The translations under genes were made by a program, and so were the position numbers. Shown in pieces: positions 1 to 14,145 of a DNA stretch of 64,000 nucleotides. Location: assembly GCF_012273895.1 (NCBI RefSeq), contig NC_052117.1:5774406-5838405 (forward strand). Reading direction: 5' to 3'. The notes beneath the pieces were generated by a model. The model did no database searches, was not told the DNA's origin, and was given only the letters and a program-made list of their open reading frames with translations. Numbering within the stretch: position 1 is the first letter of the stretch; the number at the start of each line of letters is the position of its first letter. Source of the stretch: Zerene cesonia. Its lineage: Eukaryota > Arthropoda > Insecta > Lepidoptera > Pieridae.

Positions 1-984
1 TCCGTCAAAAGCGTATTCCCTCTGAACAAATTGTAAAGGATTCAAAATATACACAGGCGCCAAATATTGAAGGCAGGAATCGACAAACCTCCGCTTGACG
101 ATGTAGGATATATTTAACAAGTACTCCGTGTATCTCAGATGATATTAAATTTTGTCTTTAATATTCACATATCGCCCGAAGACTCTAATTAAAATCCAGA
201 GAAGATTAAAAATGGAAAGCACTTCAATATCAAGCAATATAAGTAAATAAATTACACATTAAATAAATATTGTGGCTTAAGCCTTGAATGGATAATTCAC
301 GAGGCTTATGAATTTCATAAAGATTAAGATAGAGGGATCTTCCTTACAGGAGATACCTAAATTAAAACAATCATTGTCAATTGATATCAATATAACTGTG
401 TACAATTACGACTTTAACGTTAGAACCAAAATAATAAATAAATATGTATCCTACATAGTTCAGAGTTCATGGCGTTAATTGTTTCATTTTTAGGTACGTT
501 TTAAGTTTTAATATTCTTCTTAGTTTAAAACAACAAGACCTTTATTCTCAAAGCTAAGGTACGACCAATGAGTACCACTGATATATATTGGATGATTCCA
601 CATTGCTATAATGCACATTGGTTATTAAGAGTCGCGATGCGTGCAATAATGGGCGACCCGGCGGCGCCTTACGAGAGCCATCAGGGAGGCGCCGCGCAGC
701 GGTATCCTATTAAATACCTCGTTAACTGAATTTGTCTTCCTCCTTCTCTCCATTATAATACTGAAATACAAGCTGTTGAGCACATTTACGTTTTTGTGTA
801 TATAAATGGAATGTTGATCACCTCTTTCAATTGTTTTATTTTTAACTAATCCTTCTTCTGTAATGAAAAATATTATTACATTATTACAAATATTTTATTT
901 ATTTTCGGAATACGAACTACGTTATGCGCACAAAAAAAAAAATCAGTGGTCATTATCAATTGCACTAGAGTATCCAGTTATAAA

Positions 985-1042
985 ATCTCTCTCTCTCTCT
1001 TCAGCCTTTCTCCGTCCACTGTTGGACATAGGCCTCTCCTAA
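985..1042 (+). repeat. CT microsatellite plus short LINE (RTE-like) scrap
   Basis: A run of about eight TC units is followed by a stretch containing GTCCACTGTTGGACATAGG. That phrase is extremely widespread in lepidopteran genomes and, as far as I know, derives from the end of an RTE-type non-LTR retrotransposon. Only about 40 bases survive. A second scrap with the same phrase lies at 36487-36530. Confidence 0.5.
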
Positions 1043-2781
1043 GTTATAAAATAAACGAGATTAATTGAACACAAACATTTACTCATTGACCAGTAGGTAC
1101 ACTACTACGGTGTCCGCGTAAACATAACAATTTATATATTGGTAATCCTACCAAAACATAAAGGATCGACTCATGCCTAAAAACGTGGCAGCCCGGGCAA
1201 TTTTAACCTATATTTACCATATAATTACATATTGTTTTGTTTAAAAAATAAGTTATATTCGTGTATGAAGGTGTAGTATCAATAGCTAAAAATAAAGCGT
1301 ACTATTAAAATAATTTCTCCGCTATTTTCTAAAATCAATTTATTTCAATAGGTACACAAATTTTCCACATGCGAAATATATTGAAATTTGCTTCCGAGCA
1401 TTTTCAGGATGGTATTGACATAGGTTTTTGCAAACAACTCGAATAAATTATGCGGCCTCGCAAAACTTTTTAGCGAAATGATGTATGGTACACTATAACG
1501 CTTTCACGCGCGCAAAAGTTAAGGAAAAGTATGCAGCAAAGTATGTGTATATATTTTTATACATCGTCTGTATTTTTTTATGATTAAATTTATAGAATTA
1601 CATCGCATGAATGGATTCAGACAAACACTGTAAACGCACAAATTGAGTAGCCAACATTAGTATGGTATTAGGATGGTATTTTTAATTAATCTGTACAAAA
1701 TCTTATATATATTGCAATTTGCACTTTTAGGGAAAAATTGTCCAATACCATGTTTTATATTGTTATCCTAATGTCAGCATAAGTACACTACTAGTTCATT
1801 AATGTTAAAAATTTGTTCACTGCAGCCGGCTTGTTATAATTAACTATAGAATTAGTTCGACAAAGTCACGGAAAGCACCAATGTATCTAAAGTTACGTGA
1901 ACTTCATAAGGAATTTTCATATCATCCTCAAACCTCATGTAAAAAATTACTTTTGAACTATACACAAGAGTTGAGAGCTTGTTATTCTAACAAGTACATT
2001 TTTACCGCAACTCTGCAGAGATTTCATAAACTAGGGTTATTTTCTATTGACACCTTAAGTTTTTTTTTAATTTATGGATGCTCTTTTATTTTACTAGATA
2101 AAATCATTTCATAATATTATAATAAATTCATTAAATTCATAATCATGCAACCTATTTTTGACGTAGCCCATTATACGAAAATAGACTTTTAAGCGTTTGA
2201 TTAAGAAATAACAATCTATTCCTTTTTTATTTTCTATTCTGTTCTAATAGATGAAAAATTCAGATTATCTCATTTTATCACATAACTTTCAATTAAGGTA
2301 TAAAGACGTGAGTGTTTCATAGAGCAAGATTTGAAATAGGCCAGGATAGTATGATAACATCCGAACAGATTGCGTATGCAAGTCATTATTTCCATATCAC
2401 GAATCACGATGTCTACGAGCCTGCTCTATAGCGATGCAGCAAGACCACGTTTCAGCATTGTATGCATTTCACACGAATGCCGCAATCGTGCTGTTCGTCA
2501 CTAAATAGTCGCATAACACAAATTGATACATAATTCATTGCATTAATATTAATCAAGCAGCACTAATAGTTATTAATCTCAGTAATATGCTAATATGTTG
2601 CTGTGAAAGTGGAGATGGAATATGGATTTATGTTATTTAATGAATCAGATTCTAATAAAGACAATAATGAAGTTTTAAACAGCGACAAGTCTATAACGTG
2701 AATAGAAAAAATCTATCATAAAGTTCGCATAATGATTGTTTTTTTTTACATTTATTCATTTTTGTTTAAATTATCACACTA

Positions 2782-2998
2782 TCACACTAATATTATAAAG
2801 TGTGAAAGTTTGTTTGTTCAGATGTTTTTCCGTTAATCACACCTAAACTACTGAACGGATTTTGATGAAATTTGGTATACAGACAGGGAATGAGCTAACT
2901 TAGGTGATAGGATACTTTTTAACCCGTATTAAATGCTCCCTTGGGCAGGGCATAAAGCAGGAATTATGATATCGGGCGGAGCCGTGACGAGCGCCTTG
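2782..2998 (+). mobile_element. Non-autonomous Helitron-like element (Lep1-type subfamily)
   Basis: It starts TCACACTAATATTATAAA after a host A, has the internal phrase of the family (ACTACTGAACGGATTTTGATG), and ends GAGCGCCTTG before a T. It matches the copy at 51511-51737 far better than the shorter-arm copies elsewhere, so two subfamilies are present. There is no coding capacity. Confidence 0.65.
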
Positions 2999-5900
2999 TT
3001 ATACATATAAACCTCTTGAATCACTATATTTATTATAAAAACCGCATCAGAAAGTGTTGCGTATATAGTTATATAGATTTTTAAGCATTGGGAAATAGGG
3101 ACAGAGAATGCGACTTCGTTTTATAATATGTAGTGATTTAAATGATCATGAGAGAATTATGATTAGATCGTCATTCCTTACCTCTCAAACCATCATTAGG
3201 GTATTTAGTATAAATTGATTACTACTGTAAACAGTTGTAAATTGTTAAAATTGTCCGTGGGACATCCTAGTATTTCCATTAGCGTCGCAATCGTTAAACC
3301 GAGCTTAACCCAAATGCGGGCAGGCGAGAGAATTGGGGCGCAATACTAGTCCCATTAAGTGGGGATGAAGTCTCGGTAAAACAATTTAAGACACCCGACA
3401 CCACTCCTCTATAAACGGTTTGCTTAGTTTATAGAAAGGTTGTAATATTCTACGTTTTAGATTAGATACACGCGGTGCATTCAATTCTGTATTCAATAAA
3501 GGCTTCTCTCGTCCAAGTATTGTCTATTAGTATAGATTTCAAATCTCTAACTAAAATATGTTGTCTAAACACGGTTCTAACAGGCGAAATTATACCATAT
3601 CCGTTTTATATAACATGTAAGCTTAAAAAGTAAAATAGCTAAAACTTTCTCACATTGAATTTAAATCTTAAAAGTACATGAAGATCTTAAAAGATACACA
3701 AAGATTGAGTGATACCATAGTACTATGTATATTCATAATTTGCACACATATATGCATATTTATAGTATTAGTATAAATAAGTAATACCAAGTTGAATAGT
3801 TTGTTTAAACGTGCTGATGTTAAAACTACACGACCCATTTCAAAAATTCTTTCACCGTTGGATATCCAATGTATATGCGTATTCACCTGAGAGAACCTGG
3901 AGTAAACAGCTAGTCATTACTAAAATAATACTAAATGTAAATGTTGTTTGATTATTATCCATAATGTACGTAACATTCTAGCACTTATAACGGTATAAAT
4001 CCAGCGCCAACCAGCTAACATTTATAAAATTTTTAATATCGTCTTACGCCTTAATAAAGATAGCGATGACATAAACTAAGGGGGCGGTTTAATATCACTT
4101 AAAAACGTGACCTCGTAAACCCCCACTTCGTGTGAAATTAAAACATTTTACCATTCCTGAGCTGTGATAGAGCGCACGGTCTATGACGAAGACAAATTTG
4201 ATAATTCTTGATTATATAAACGAGGCACCTCTTTCATAAATTGAGGAAAATTTGTTCAAGTACAGATTCTGCGGCGGTGTTTGTTAAAACTTAACCCCAT
4301 CCTTAATGTTTCTTTGGTCATCTTTGGTTGGTCCTAACACATAATGTTTAAAGTAGTATTTTAAACATCAAGGTCACTGCACTTATAAATCACCTAAAGA
4401 GGGAAACCCCAGTCATTGTTTAAAAACGGGCTAAAAGATAAAATAACTTTATAATTTATAGCGTCATTAGGCGAAAATGAAAAAACGCCTCCAACAGCGA
4501 CCAGTGGAACACTAATGCAACTCGTAAAATTATACAATGTGCAGGTAGTATTCATGAAAGCCGTGATTTGCATAGATATATTTGGGAAATGGATTTACAT
4601 TATGTTGCTTCCTTACTTTCATATTGCGTTGTTTGTGCAAAACCTTAGTTTTGTGAAATGGAATTGCGAGTTAGATCTGTATTTCTAACTTTTATTAATA
4701 AATCACAATTTAGCTTTGTAAACGTACTGAAGTTTAAATTGATTGTTTTATTTTGAAGTTTTTACAGGTATACCATAATATTGCTGATATAGTATTGCAA
4801 CGAATGCTTCGTCTTATAGAAAAAATATGTTTGTTAACAGTAGGTATTTGGCGTACATTATACACTGAACCGTGCTTCTCTAAACTTCCCCAACTTTATT
4901 TGAATGTACAAAAACACTTAAATTAAGTCAGGTCTAACTCAAACCCACGCAGGACAAATAAAACGTACTACAAGCGCTAATTCAGATTTTAAACCTCCTT
5001 TCAGTTTAATAATATCTCCGAGTGGCGAAATCCTTTTCTTAGCGCTCGACGACATGGTTTTCAGGGCGTAATGACGTCATAAAGCAAGAGTCCTCACGAT
5101 TTAAGATGTTTGCTGAAATCTTAAGAGAATTTCAGCTCTGCCAATGTTTTATGCGAACCATACTACTTTTATCTTTTTAATGCTTACATTAGAGATTGTT
5201 GTGGGTAATATCGCAACAAGGATGAATATTGTTTTTTGTTTACTCCGTCTTTTTTATGGCAGAGTAAGTATATCGCTAGGTGGGGCACCTGATGACAAAT
5301 GGTTACCACCAACTAAAACTACAAGTAACACTGGTGTCATTACAGATGCTTTGCTGTACATATCGTCATTGATCGAAAACATCGCAAGTGGTAGATCGCT
5401 CAACATACATACAATGTCAGTGCGAATTAAGTTTATATTGTTGGAACGCTAATCATCCAGACAGTGCAGATGGCCTTGATTTCTACGGCGGGTGATACGA
5501 TGTTGGATCTCTGTAACTGGTATTAAATGAAAAACTCCACAGAGCATTCCCCCTAGCAGATCCCTACAAGATACAGGCCGCAACGTCTCTTCGTAGAGAT
5601 AGAAAATTGTAAAAAAAAACTTCAACCTTTATTTGCAATTTTAATGGAATTATAATGAAATTGCATTTGTAAGTTATTTAATTTAACATCTAGGTGCATA
5701 CAGTTTAAATAGTATACATAACTTTTTGTTTCAATATCTACGGTTCGGTACGTATACGCATGTAAGTGTTTAAGGTATCATAAAACATATTCTAAAAATC
5801 TATTATAATGTACTTAAGATACGAAGAAAATTCGATTGTTGTTGTGGGGTCATGAGTCATAACATAATACTATATACAGGTAAGGCGAAGGACGTCTAGT

Positions 5901-8900
5901 TACACTTCATTATTGTTTTGATTCAATAATTAATAATTTAATTAGTACTGAAATATTTATATACGATATTAATTTTATTATTACAATATTAGTACTATCA
6001 GTCCATATAGACACAAATAAATATGCATTAAAGTAAGTTTCTCTTCAATGAAAAGTTGACTTGAATTAGCCCCTTAAATAAACAAACAAAAAAAACACGT
6101 TATAAATATCTTACTCCATTTATTGAATGAAGATAACTGTTTACTACCACTGCAAAGTATATGAACACACCTGGAAAATAAATGAAAAATAATTTCTATC
6201 TTATGACATTATAATTATATTTAAATGAGATTGTTATTGAGAGTATTATACAATAAAATATATAGAATTCGACAGCACATAAATTATGTTAATAATAGTA
6301 CACAAAAACATAATTAAAAGTCTGAATCATATCATATATCATAAATTACATTAATGTATGTATAACTAGACGTAAAATAAAGCTGTATTTCAGAATAAGT
6401 TACCTTCATATAAGATTCCAATGGAAATAGTAATAAAAGCCATCAGATTGTGATTCTGTGTTATGCAAACATATCCCCTTGACCCGAAGAGAATAAAATA
6501 TATCACCAATATTGATATATGTGATATATACCACAGCGAGCACAGATAGCGATCGGCTTGCCCCTGAAAATGGCATACTGTATAATTATTGTTAATTGTG
6601 AATTTGTTTAATTTAAGTCATTAAGGTCTAATGAACTTAATTACATAAGGATTAAATTCGTTAACAGACAATTCCGTATTTAAGCTTATTATAAATTTCG
6701 TAAACAAAATAAAGATATCTGTATTAAACACTATGTACATCAGTTTTATCTTTATTTTTTCTTTGCGGTCAATAAGTGCGTAGTAAATCCTCAGGGGCCT
6801 GCCAGACTGAGGCGTCTTTTACATGAATCAAACACAGAATCTCTTATTTCAACAGCTCAGTCTCTATCAACTAGAGAGTTGCGTTTAGCAATCTTATATT
6901 TGTCGCTCACAAAAATACAATCACGACTATTGAAACAAAGACTTCGCCCATTGTTTTTACAGCGTCACTAAATTATAGTTATTCGAAAAACCATTTAAAC
7001 CAGTGCCAAAAACATACCAAAGCTTGCCAAAGCAGTAGAGCTGATATGAGGATTTGATAACTGGAGATACAGGAGGCCACTAGGGAAAATATGAGATTCA
7101 TTGCAAGCATTGGTTGATTGTTAAACGTCTCCTGCGTGTTTGCTATCACAATTACACAGGTGGCGGATGATAGAAGTATTATCAATGATGTGCACTAGAA
7201 TTAAGAGAACAGCATAAAAATCACTTTGTTTGTAATAATGAATCAACAAATGTTGCTCGTTTACATTTTCACTTCACTTTAGTAATGCATGCACTTTATC
7301 CAAAAGTACCTGATGGGTTCATAACAAACTTTTGTTTAGTATGTAATTAAATTCTGGATAAGAACATATGCCACTATTCTACGCGATTAAAATCGAGAGT
7401 AAATGAGCCTTTATATTTCTTATAAAGCAGATTTAATTCAATAACATGTTATTGGTGCCTGAACTACGAGAATTAGTGCAAAAAAATAATCTTAATAACT
7501 CGAAGCAACGAAAGTCGCGGGCAATAGCTAGTATACAGCACATCGCCAGTTAACCTAGCGTGTGACTGTATCATTTACTTGTTCTGTTAACACATAAAGT
7601 TGAACAAAGAGTGTTCCGTCACGTGTCGAGACGCAATGTAGCTTGTAGCGCACAGCAAACGACACGGCTCTCTATCACAAAGACTTTTATAGATGCAACT
7701 GGGATTTGCTTCGCTTTATGTTGTACAATGGAAGTGCATGATTATATTTTATACTAGCTGTTTAATAAATATAAATCCAGGAACTTATAGGGATTGCTTG
7801 GTAGCCTGTAGCAGGAATTTGGAGGTAAAAAAACATTGTAGTTGAGAGATCTTTGGACCACGGTTATAGTGCTACTACTCTTATTACGAGGCAATCATGC
7901 GTAGTTTTGAAGAAAATTATGAAAAATAATTCAAACATTAAAATGGGTATCACAAAAAACGCTACATCACGATCTATATAAAATGAAACTTTAATTGAAA
8001 GCAAATGTAATTTATTCAAATTTGTAATTTTTTCCTTCGTCGATTTGCGTATTAATTAATTTTGTCGGATGTCTTAGGTACTTACTAGAGATATAACTGC
8101 AACAAAGACGACCCCATCGCGCAAGCTACGACCGCACATAGTTTCGACATAGCAACATCTGCATTGGGATTCTGATTTTGCCATCATTTTTATTACAGTA
8201 AACTCACTAAATATTTATTATTTATAGCTTGAGCTTTAAAGATTATTTCCCATACAACAATCATTGAAAATTACAATTTATTAAGAAACTAATACGATTC
8301 AAGCATTATAAGTTTAAATGACACAGTAATGTCACTTTTGAGTTGGAAAAGCTAAAAAAAAGTATGGTATTATATAAATAAAATACAATATGTTGGAAAT
8401 AATTTGAAAACGAAGTAGGAAATATTATTTCATTTAAAAATTTAAGACTTTCTTCCACCGAGCACTTCTATGAGCAGATTAATTTAACTTATATTCATTA
8501 TAATGTCCATCCAAAGCCACAGATAAATAATACTATACAGCAAAAACGTTCTGCGTTTCATGGCAGGCAGGTCTGATTCAAATTTTCAATCCTTTGGTTT
8601 ATATTCGCATTTATACTAGCCAATGTCTGACCCATAGGCGTATGTATGTTTACACTTGATGCTTGCAATTCGTCAAAATCGTCTTGGTACAAAATCGGAA
8701 CATTTGATCAAACCCTGTACCAATTTAAAAATAAAATAAACGTTAGGCATTGGCAGTGATTTGCCTCACTCCGTTATACATCTTTCAATAAATCAGTGTA
8801 CCACCACCAAAATTATTCAAATATAGACCCATTAATTCAAATTAAAGCGCTTTGTTAGAATATATACAGTAGAGCTAGTATCAAAATACAGAAACATGAC

Positions 8901-10135
8901 GCTAACTAATATTTGTATGAAATCGCCTGTTATTTATTTAATCAATTTTATTGTAAATTTCATTTGTCCGAATCATATTTATACAACTGGATAAACAAAA
9001 TAGCGAAATTTCTGTTAGAATTATTGTAGTATCGTCATGTGTCCTTTAAATTGAAAGTAAAAGCTAAAATAAACGTTAGGCATTTGTTTTTCAGGCATAC
9101 AGATATAGTTGTTACAAGTTTATCTTATAGATTAATTATTCTGCATATTTTCTTACAACTTAAAGCTTTAAGCAGCTTAGTAATAAGGTTTTCTTTTGAC
9201 ATTACATCTTTTAACTAATGAGTCCATTACTTTTTTAAGCAAAACTTAAATTTTATATTTAATGCATAGATCCATATTAATCAATTCATTCACAGGTTAT
9301 TGAATGGTGTAATATTTTATATACTTACTATAGGAATTGAAATCCTGTAAAACTTCCTTTCCTTCCTTACATAAGACCGACCTTTACAATTATAATGAGG
9401 TATCTAAATATGCTGCTATAAATAAAGGCTATAAAATTAAAAAAAAATATATATGAAAGAACTCAAAATCCAATGTGTTTTGTAATTTATAATGTTACTG
9501 AAACTAAAATAGTAAATTATAATTTTAACACTTCGGGAACTGAGATGAGCTTTAAATGTTGGGTATATTTAAGTAGTGTAATTAAGACAGGAACTAATAC
9601 TTGCAGTGCGACGATTAAAACTTAGATTGGTTGGAGAAAGAAGATGGAACTTGCACCTACTTAAGACTTCTAGTGAAGTATAAATATTTATAAATAGTAA
9701 ATTGAATATGAAGCAAGTTTGTCTTATATTTTACGTGTAAAAAAATATGTTCCATATTGTCTTCACTGAAAATCGTACGATTTTTCCTGTCAAATATTGA
9801 TTTATCACTAAAAATAATCGTATCTACAACTTCATAAGAGTAATAAAATAAAGATTATAAACAATAGAAATATCCTTAAAATACCCTTACCTTGAAATCA
9901 TCGAAATAATTAGACGTTTTATTTATTTTTCTAGACACGCATGATCATGATGATATTATGAGTCCTACAAAACATAAAGAGAAATATATAATGTAATGCT
10001 TTAATGTCCCATCCAGTAACGGATCTAGTACTATAACCCAAGCACAATTTCGAAATACATTTTATTCTTGAGAAACTGCATTAAAAAAAATCCAATAGCA
10101 TATTAAAACCACAATATTTGCAACCTTTCAAATTA

Positions 10136-11135
10136 NNNNNNNNNNNNNNNNNNNNNNNNNNNNNNNNNNNNNNNNNNNNNNNNNNNNNNNNNNNNNNNNN
10201 NNNNNNNNNNNNNNNNNNNNNNNNNNNNNNNNNNNNNNNNNNNNNNNNNNNNNNNNNNNNNNNNNNNNNNNNNNNNNNNNNNNNNNNNNNNNNNNNNNNN
10301 NNNNNNNNNNNNNNNNNNNNNNNNNNNNNNNNNNNNNNNNNNNNNNNNNNNNNNNNNNNNNNNNNNNNNNNNNNNNNNNNNNNNNNNNNNNNNNNNNNNN
10401 NNNNNNNNNNNNNNNNNNNNNNNNNNNNNNNNNNNNNNNNNNNNNNNNNNNNNNNNNNNNNNNNNNNNNNNNNNNNNNNNNNNNNNNNNNNNNNNNNNNN
10501 NNNNNNNNNNNNNNNNNNNNNNNNNNNNNNNNNNNNNNNNNNNNNNNNNNNNNNNNNNNNNNNNNNNNNNNNNNNNNNNNNNNNNNNNNNNNNNNNNNNN
10601 NNNNNNNNNNNNNNNNNNNNNNNNNNNNNNNNNNNNNNNNNNNNNNNNNNNNNNNNNNNNNNNNNNNNNNNNNNNNNNNNNNNNNNNNNNNNNNNNNNNN
10701 NNNNNNNNNNNNNNNNNNNNNNNNNNNNNNNNNNNNNNNNNNNNNNNNNNNNNNNNNNNNNNNNNNNNNNNNNNNNNNNNNNNNNNNNNNNNNNNNNNNN
10801 NNNNNNNNNNNNNNNNNNNNNNNNNNNNNNNNNNNNNNNNNNNNNNNNNNNNNNNNNNNNNNNNNNNNNNNNNNNNNNNNNNNNNNNNNNNNNNNNNNNN
10901 NNNNNNNNNNNNNNNNNNNNNNNNNNNNNNNNNNNNNNNNNNNNNNNNNNNNNNNNNNNNNNNNNNNNNNNNNNNNNNNNNNNNNNNNNNNNNNNNNNNN
11001 NNNNNNNNNNNNNNNNNNNNNNNNNNNNNNNNNNNNNNNNNNNNNNNNNNNNNNNNNNNNNNNNNNNNNNNNNNNNNNNNNNNNNNNNNNNNNNNNNNNN
11101 NNNNNNNNNNNNNNNNNNNNNNNNNNNNNNNNNNN
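10136..11135. other. Assembly gap of exactly 1000 N
   Basis: Exactly 1000 undetermined bases, a conventional placeholder for a scaffold join of unknown size. The right flank carries the end of an open frame and then a fold-back repeat, so the gap probably sits in repetitive DNA. Confidence 0.98.
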
Positions 11136-11254
11136 ATTACCAAAAGGAACTGATTGAATATAATAATTCAAATTGTAACGAATCAATTTCGTTGTCTAAT
11201 TATTTTGATCCTGAATTAGAAATTATAAATAATAATTATAAAGCATATTTATAA
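11136..11254 (+). pseudogene. Possible C-terminal fragment of an ORF entering from the gap
   Basis: The frame is open from the gap edge for 38 codons to a TAA. The peptide is Asn- and Tyr-rich (it contains SNYFDPELEI and ends NNYKAYL). It could be the end of a transposon-encoded protein lost in the gap, given the repeat-rich setting, but I recognise no domain. In DNA this AT-rich a 38-codon open frame can arise by chance. Confidence 0.2.
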
Positions 11255-11450
11255 AGCATTTCAATGCTATAAAACTAAAAATTATATTTTGATCCTGTTT
11301 ATAATTAATATGACATCTTTGGTGTCATTAAGATATAATATAATGTATGCAATTTATTGGTAACATTAAATAGTTTTAAAATTTCATTGTTTATTATTTC
11401 TATACACATTATAGCGTCTTTTACAAGCTTTGTGGATAACACATAGCTTG

Positions 11451-11804
11451 CGCACCAGGTGATAACAAACAAATCACTCAAGATGGATTCCGGATATTGT
11501 TACGAAACAAATAATAGAGAGTTTTACCAACAAATAAAACTTACCTATTATTTTTTCTTCAATATCCGGAATCCAGGTAATGCCTACCTGGTGCATCATG
11601 AGTACCATAATGACGAGACTTCACCCGGTGCTCAGGCGCCTCGTAAGTAGTGCCAAAACAGCACTATAGAGGGCGCCACCATCGGAGAGGTAGGGGAAAC
11701 GCTGACTCAAGGTACAAAGAGGGGGTGCTTGACTCAAGATGGATTCCGGATATTGAAGAAAAAATAATAGGTAAGTTTTATTTGTTGGTAAAACTCTCTA
11801 TTAT
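11451..11804. repeat. Nested fold-back (inverted repeat) element
   Basis: Bases 11511-11574 and 11741-11804 are perfect reverse complements over 64 nt, with a 166-nt spacer. A third, shorter direct copy of the right arm's start (GGATTCCGGATATTG) lies at 11485-11499. A smaller inverted pair (GCACCAGGT / ACCTGGTGC) brackets the left part at about 11453 and 11584. The identity of the arms implies a recent origin or an assembly artefact, since the structure is only about 300 bp from the N gap. Confidence 0.85.
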
Positions 11805-13479
11805 ATTTATATTTATAATATAAGAATAAAAATAAGCTCATCTACAAATAAATAGTTTGGATAATATATTTTTAATACATTTTTACCTAAAAAATATGTC
11901 GATATATGATAGTGAAACAGGATAGAACCAAAGCAAAGATAATAAATAATAAAGAAAAGATTTAACAACTGTAATAACCAGACACATTTCCGTAATGCAG
12001 TTAATTAAATTTACTATAAACGTAAACTTTTTCCGGGAGTTGTAAAATACGAACTGAATTGTAGAGTATTTAACGGGAACAGTTAGCATTAACTAGCAGT
12101 TTAATTGCAGTCCATTATACCAGTCTATAAAGAGGATATATAAGCCGCTTTAAAATATTAAACGCTTTATTTAAAAAGCTAATAAAGTCACATTTACAAT
12201 CAATGAAACCAATGACTGCTATGATCATATTATGTCATAGTTATTCAAAGAATTACAGTGCACATAAAAAGTGCAATATTTATAACTTTTTCTCATTCCT
12301 TAACGAAATTAAAAGAATCCGTTAAAGATAAACATATACAGGTAATTAAATATTAGGTATTATTAAATCTGTTTTTGATAGGTATACCAAAAAATTTATA
12401 CTAAAATCTATCTAACATTCGACTGCTAACTAAATTAGGTGATATTCTGCTTATGGCCTAGATATGTCATAGTATAATCATATTTAGCTACGAGCATATT
12501 AAAGTCAAGTCATAAAACGGAATTCCTTCCTGGTGATTTTTTTATTTTATTAGTAATGAGAGACATAAATATTTTGGACTATAAATGGTGCAACAGCCCC
12601 CTAGCAGCTTTCGTATAGTGTATCAGAGATTTGTACTTATTGCTGTGTCCATATATTACGGGCCCGCGGGACAAGTTGGGACCACGCAGTTTCAATCCCT
12701 TTTATACACTTTTATGATACCTCTAACGTATAATATTGTGGCCGAGGGTTTCATTACACTTCCGGCGAAATTTTAGGTCATCATAAAAGACCCTTTTCTG
12801 TTATTGGTCTGTACCACGCAATCGTATAACTTTTTCTAGGAGCTTGTAGAAATTATAATAGGTCATTTATATGTATGTAGATTAATAATTTTACAACGCA
12901 GGTTTTTTGCATGGAATGTTGAGGTTTACTCGTTCATTTTTCAAGCTACGCCTTCGGAACTTTTCAGTCCAATATATACCTAAATGATTATAATGCTAAA
13001 CGCCACCAGAACGTGGATCTGCAAGAAATCAACTGTCAACTTATACGGAATGAATTTTCTTTTATTTAAACACGTTTCAGTTGAGTTTGTTAAAAAAGTA
13101 GCTCATGCCTGTTCAAACTGAAACTTAGCACAACCAAATCTAGGCCAAGTATTCGGATAATCTTAAGCTGACCAATGCTATTTGCAATAAAACCTATTTC
13201 GTGCACATTTTCTATTTTATAGCAGCACAGTTTAATACGTAAGTATTATTATACTGAATTGAGTAATATTGAATTTTAATGAATATTTATTGAATTCGCA
13301 AATGAATAAAGCACAAATTAAATCGGCTCTGACCTCCTAGTTAGGAAGTTGCTGTGTTAAGGAAGACAGTTCCACTCCAGATAACTGTACATTTAAAGAA
13401 CAAAACAGATATTACCTTACACGAAAAAAGGAAAAAAACATAAAATAAAATTCTGTGTTTACGTGTATGTGTGAGCGCG

Positions 13480-13610
13480 TGTGTAGTGAAGTCCCGTGTC
13501 CCTTAGTGGGGGCAAGTGATATCCTTCTGTTTCATTGATTGATTCTCTTTATGGACAAATAGGTGATCAGTCTTTTGTATCTTCATTGGGGATCGAACCC
13601 AGGACACCTG
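13480..13610 (-). mobile_element. tRNA-derived SINE fragment
   Basis: On the minus strand a B-box-like GGGTTCGATCC (about 13590-13601) is followed by a body resembling the better copies at 17651-17846 and 30375-30575. The A-box end is lost or too diverged to see. It is a degraded copy of the local SINE family. Confidence 0.5.
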
Positions 13611-13945
13611 TCCTGACAAACAAACTTTTCTGCTTTATTACAAGGTTGTATTTGTTTTTAAGGCGCTAACTACTGGTTCGAATTCAAAACAATATTTTAT
13701 GAATAGTCCATATGTCGAAGACTATGTAGCATCTTGTCACGTAGGTGCAACCACGGGTCACAGCTAGTATCATATTACAATATATTCGAAAAGCAAAATA
13801 ACGCCTAGGCCAACTTACGCGCTTTGTATATCATTTAATATGGAGTTGATTATTTAATAATTAGTATATTTTTGCTGATTAAGGCAGAAAATAAGATTAA
13901 TGCATTCAAAGTGGTTTGGACCGGCAATGACTTTTGATTGTAACA

Positions 13946-14145
13946 TCTTACTAATATTATAAATGCGAAAGTTTGTAATGATGTGTGTGCATTTGTTGCT
14001 CTTTCACGCAAAAACTACTAAACCGATTGCAATGAAATTTGGTACGTAGACAGCTGGACAACTGGAACAACATATAGGCAACTTCTTATCCCGATATTTC
14101 TATGGGATACGGACTTACGCGGGTAAAACCGCGGAGTGCAGCTAG
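13946..14145 (+). mobile_element. Non-autonomous Helitron-like element (Lep1-type)
   Basis: It runs from TCTTACTAATATTATAAATG to GCAGCTAG and is inserted between host A (13945) and T (14146), the insertion preference of Helitrons. Internally it carries the family phrases for 'ctctttcacgcaaaaactac' and 'ccgattgcaatgaaatttgg'. No ORF is present. Confidence 0.75.

Larger units (their letters stand above)
1..10135. other. AT-rich non-coding stretch without a supported gene
   Basis: Both strands were read for ORFs with codon-like composition, for splice-bounded open segments and for known domain signatures; none was found. The open frames present (for example 1881-2114, 5144-5452 and 6979-7185) are short, AT-driven, and lack recognisable motifs. 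A degenerate repeat may underlie 5270-5420. A Helitron-like element sits at 2782-2998 and a LINE scrap at about 1000. The stretch could be intergenic DNA or part of a long intron of a gene outside the window. Confidence 0.6.

Noticed and set aside
5144..5452. A 102-codon ORF with hydrophobic start
   Set aside because: Its second half resembles a decayed dispersed repeat, and no family or splice context supports it.
10118..11254. Long open frames of several hundred codons crossing 10136-11135
   Set aside because: They are made almost wholly of N; only the last 38 codons are real sequence.
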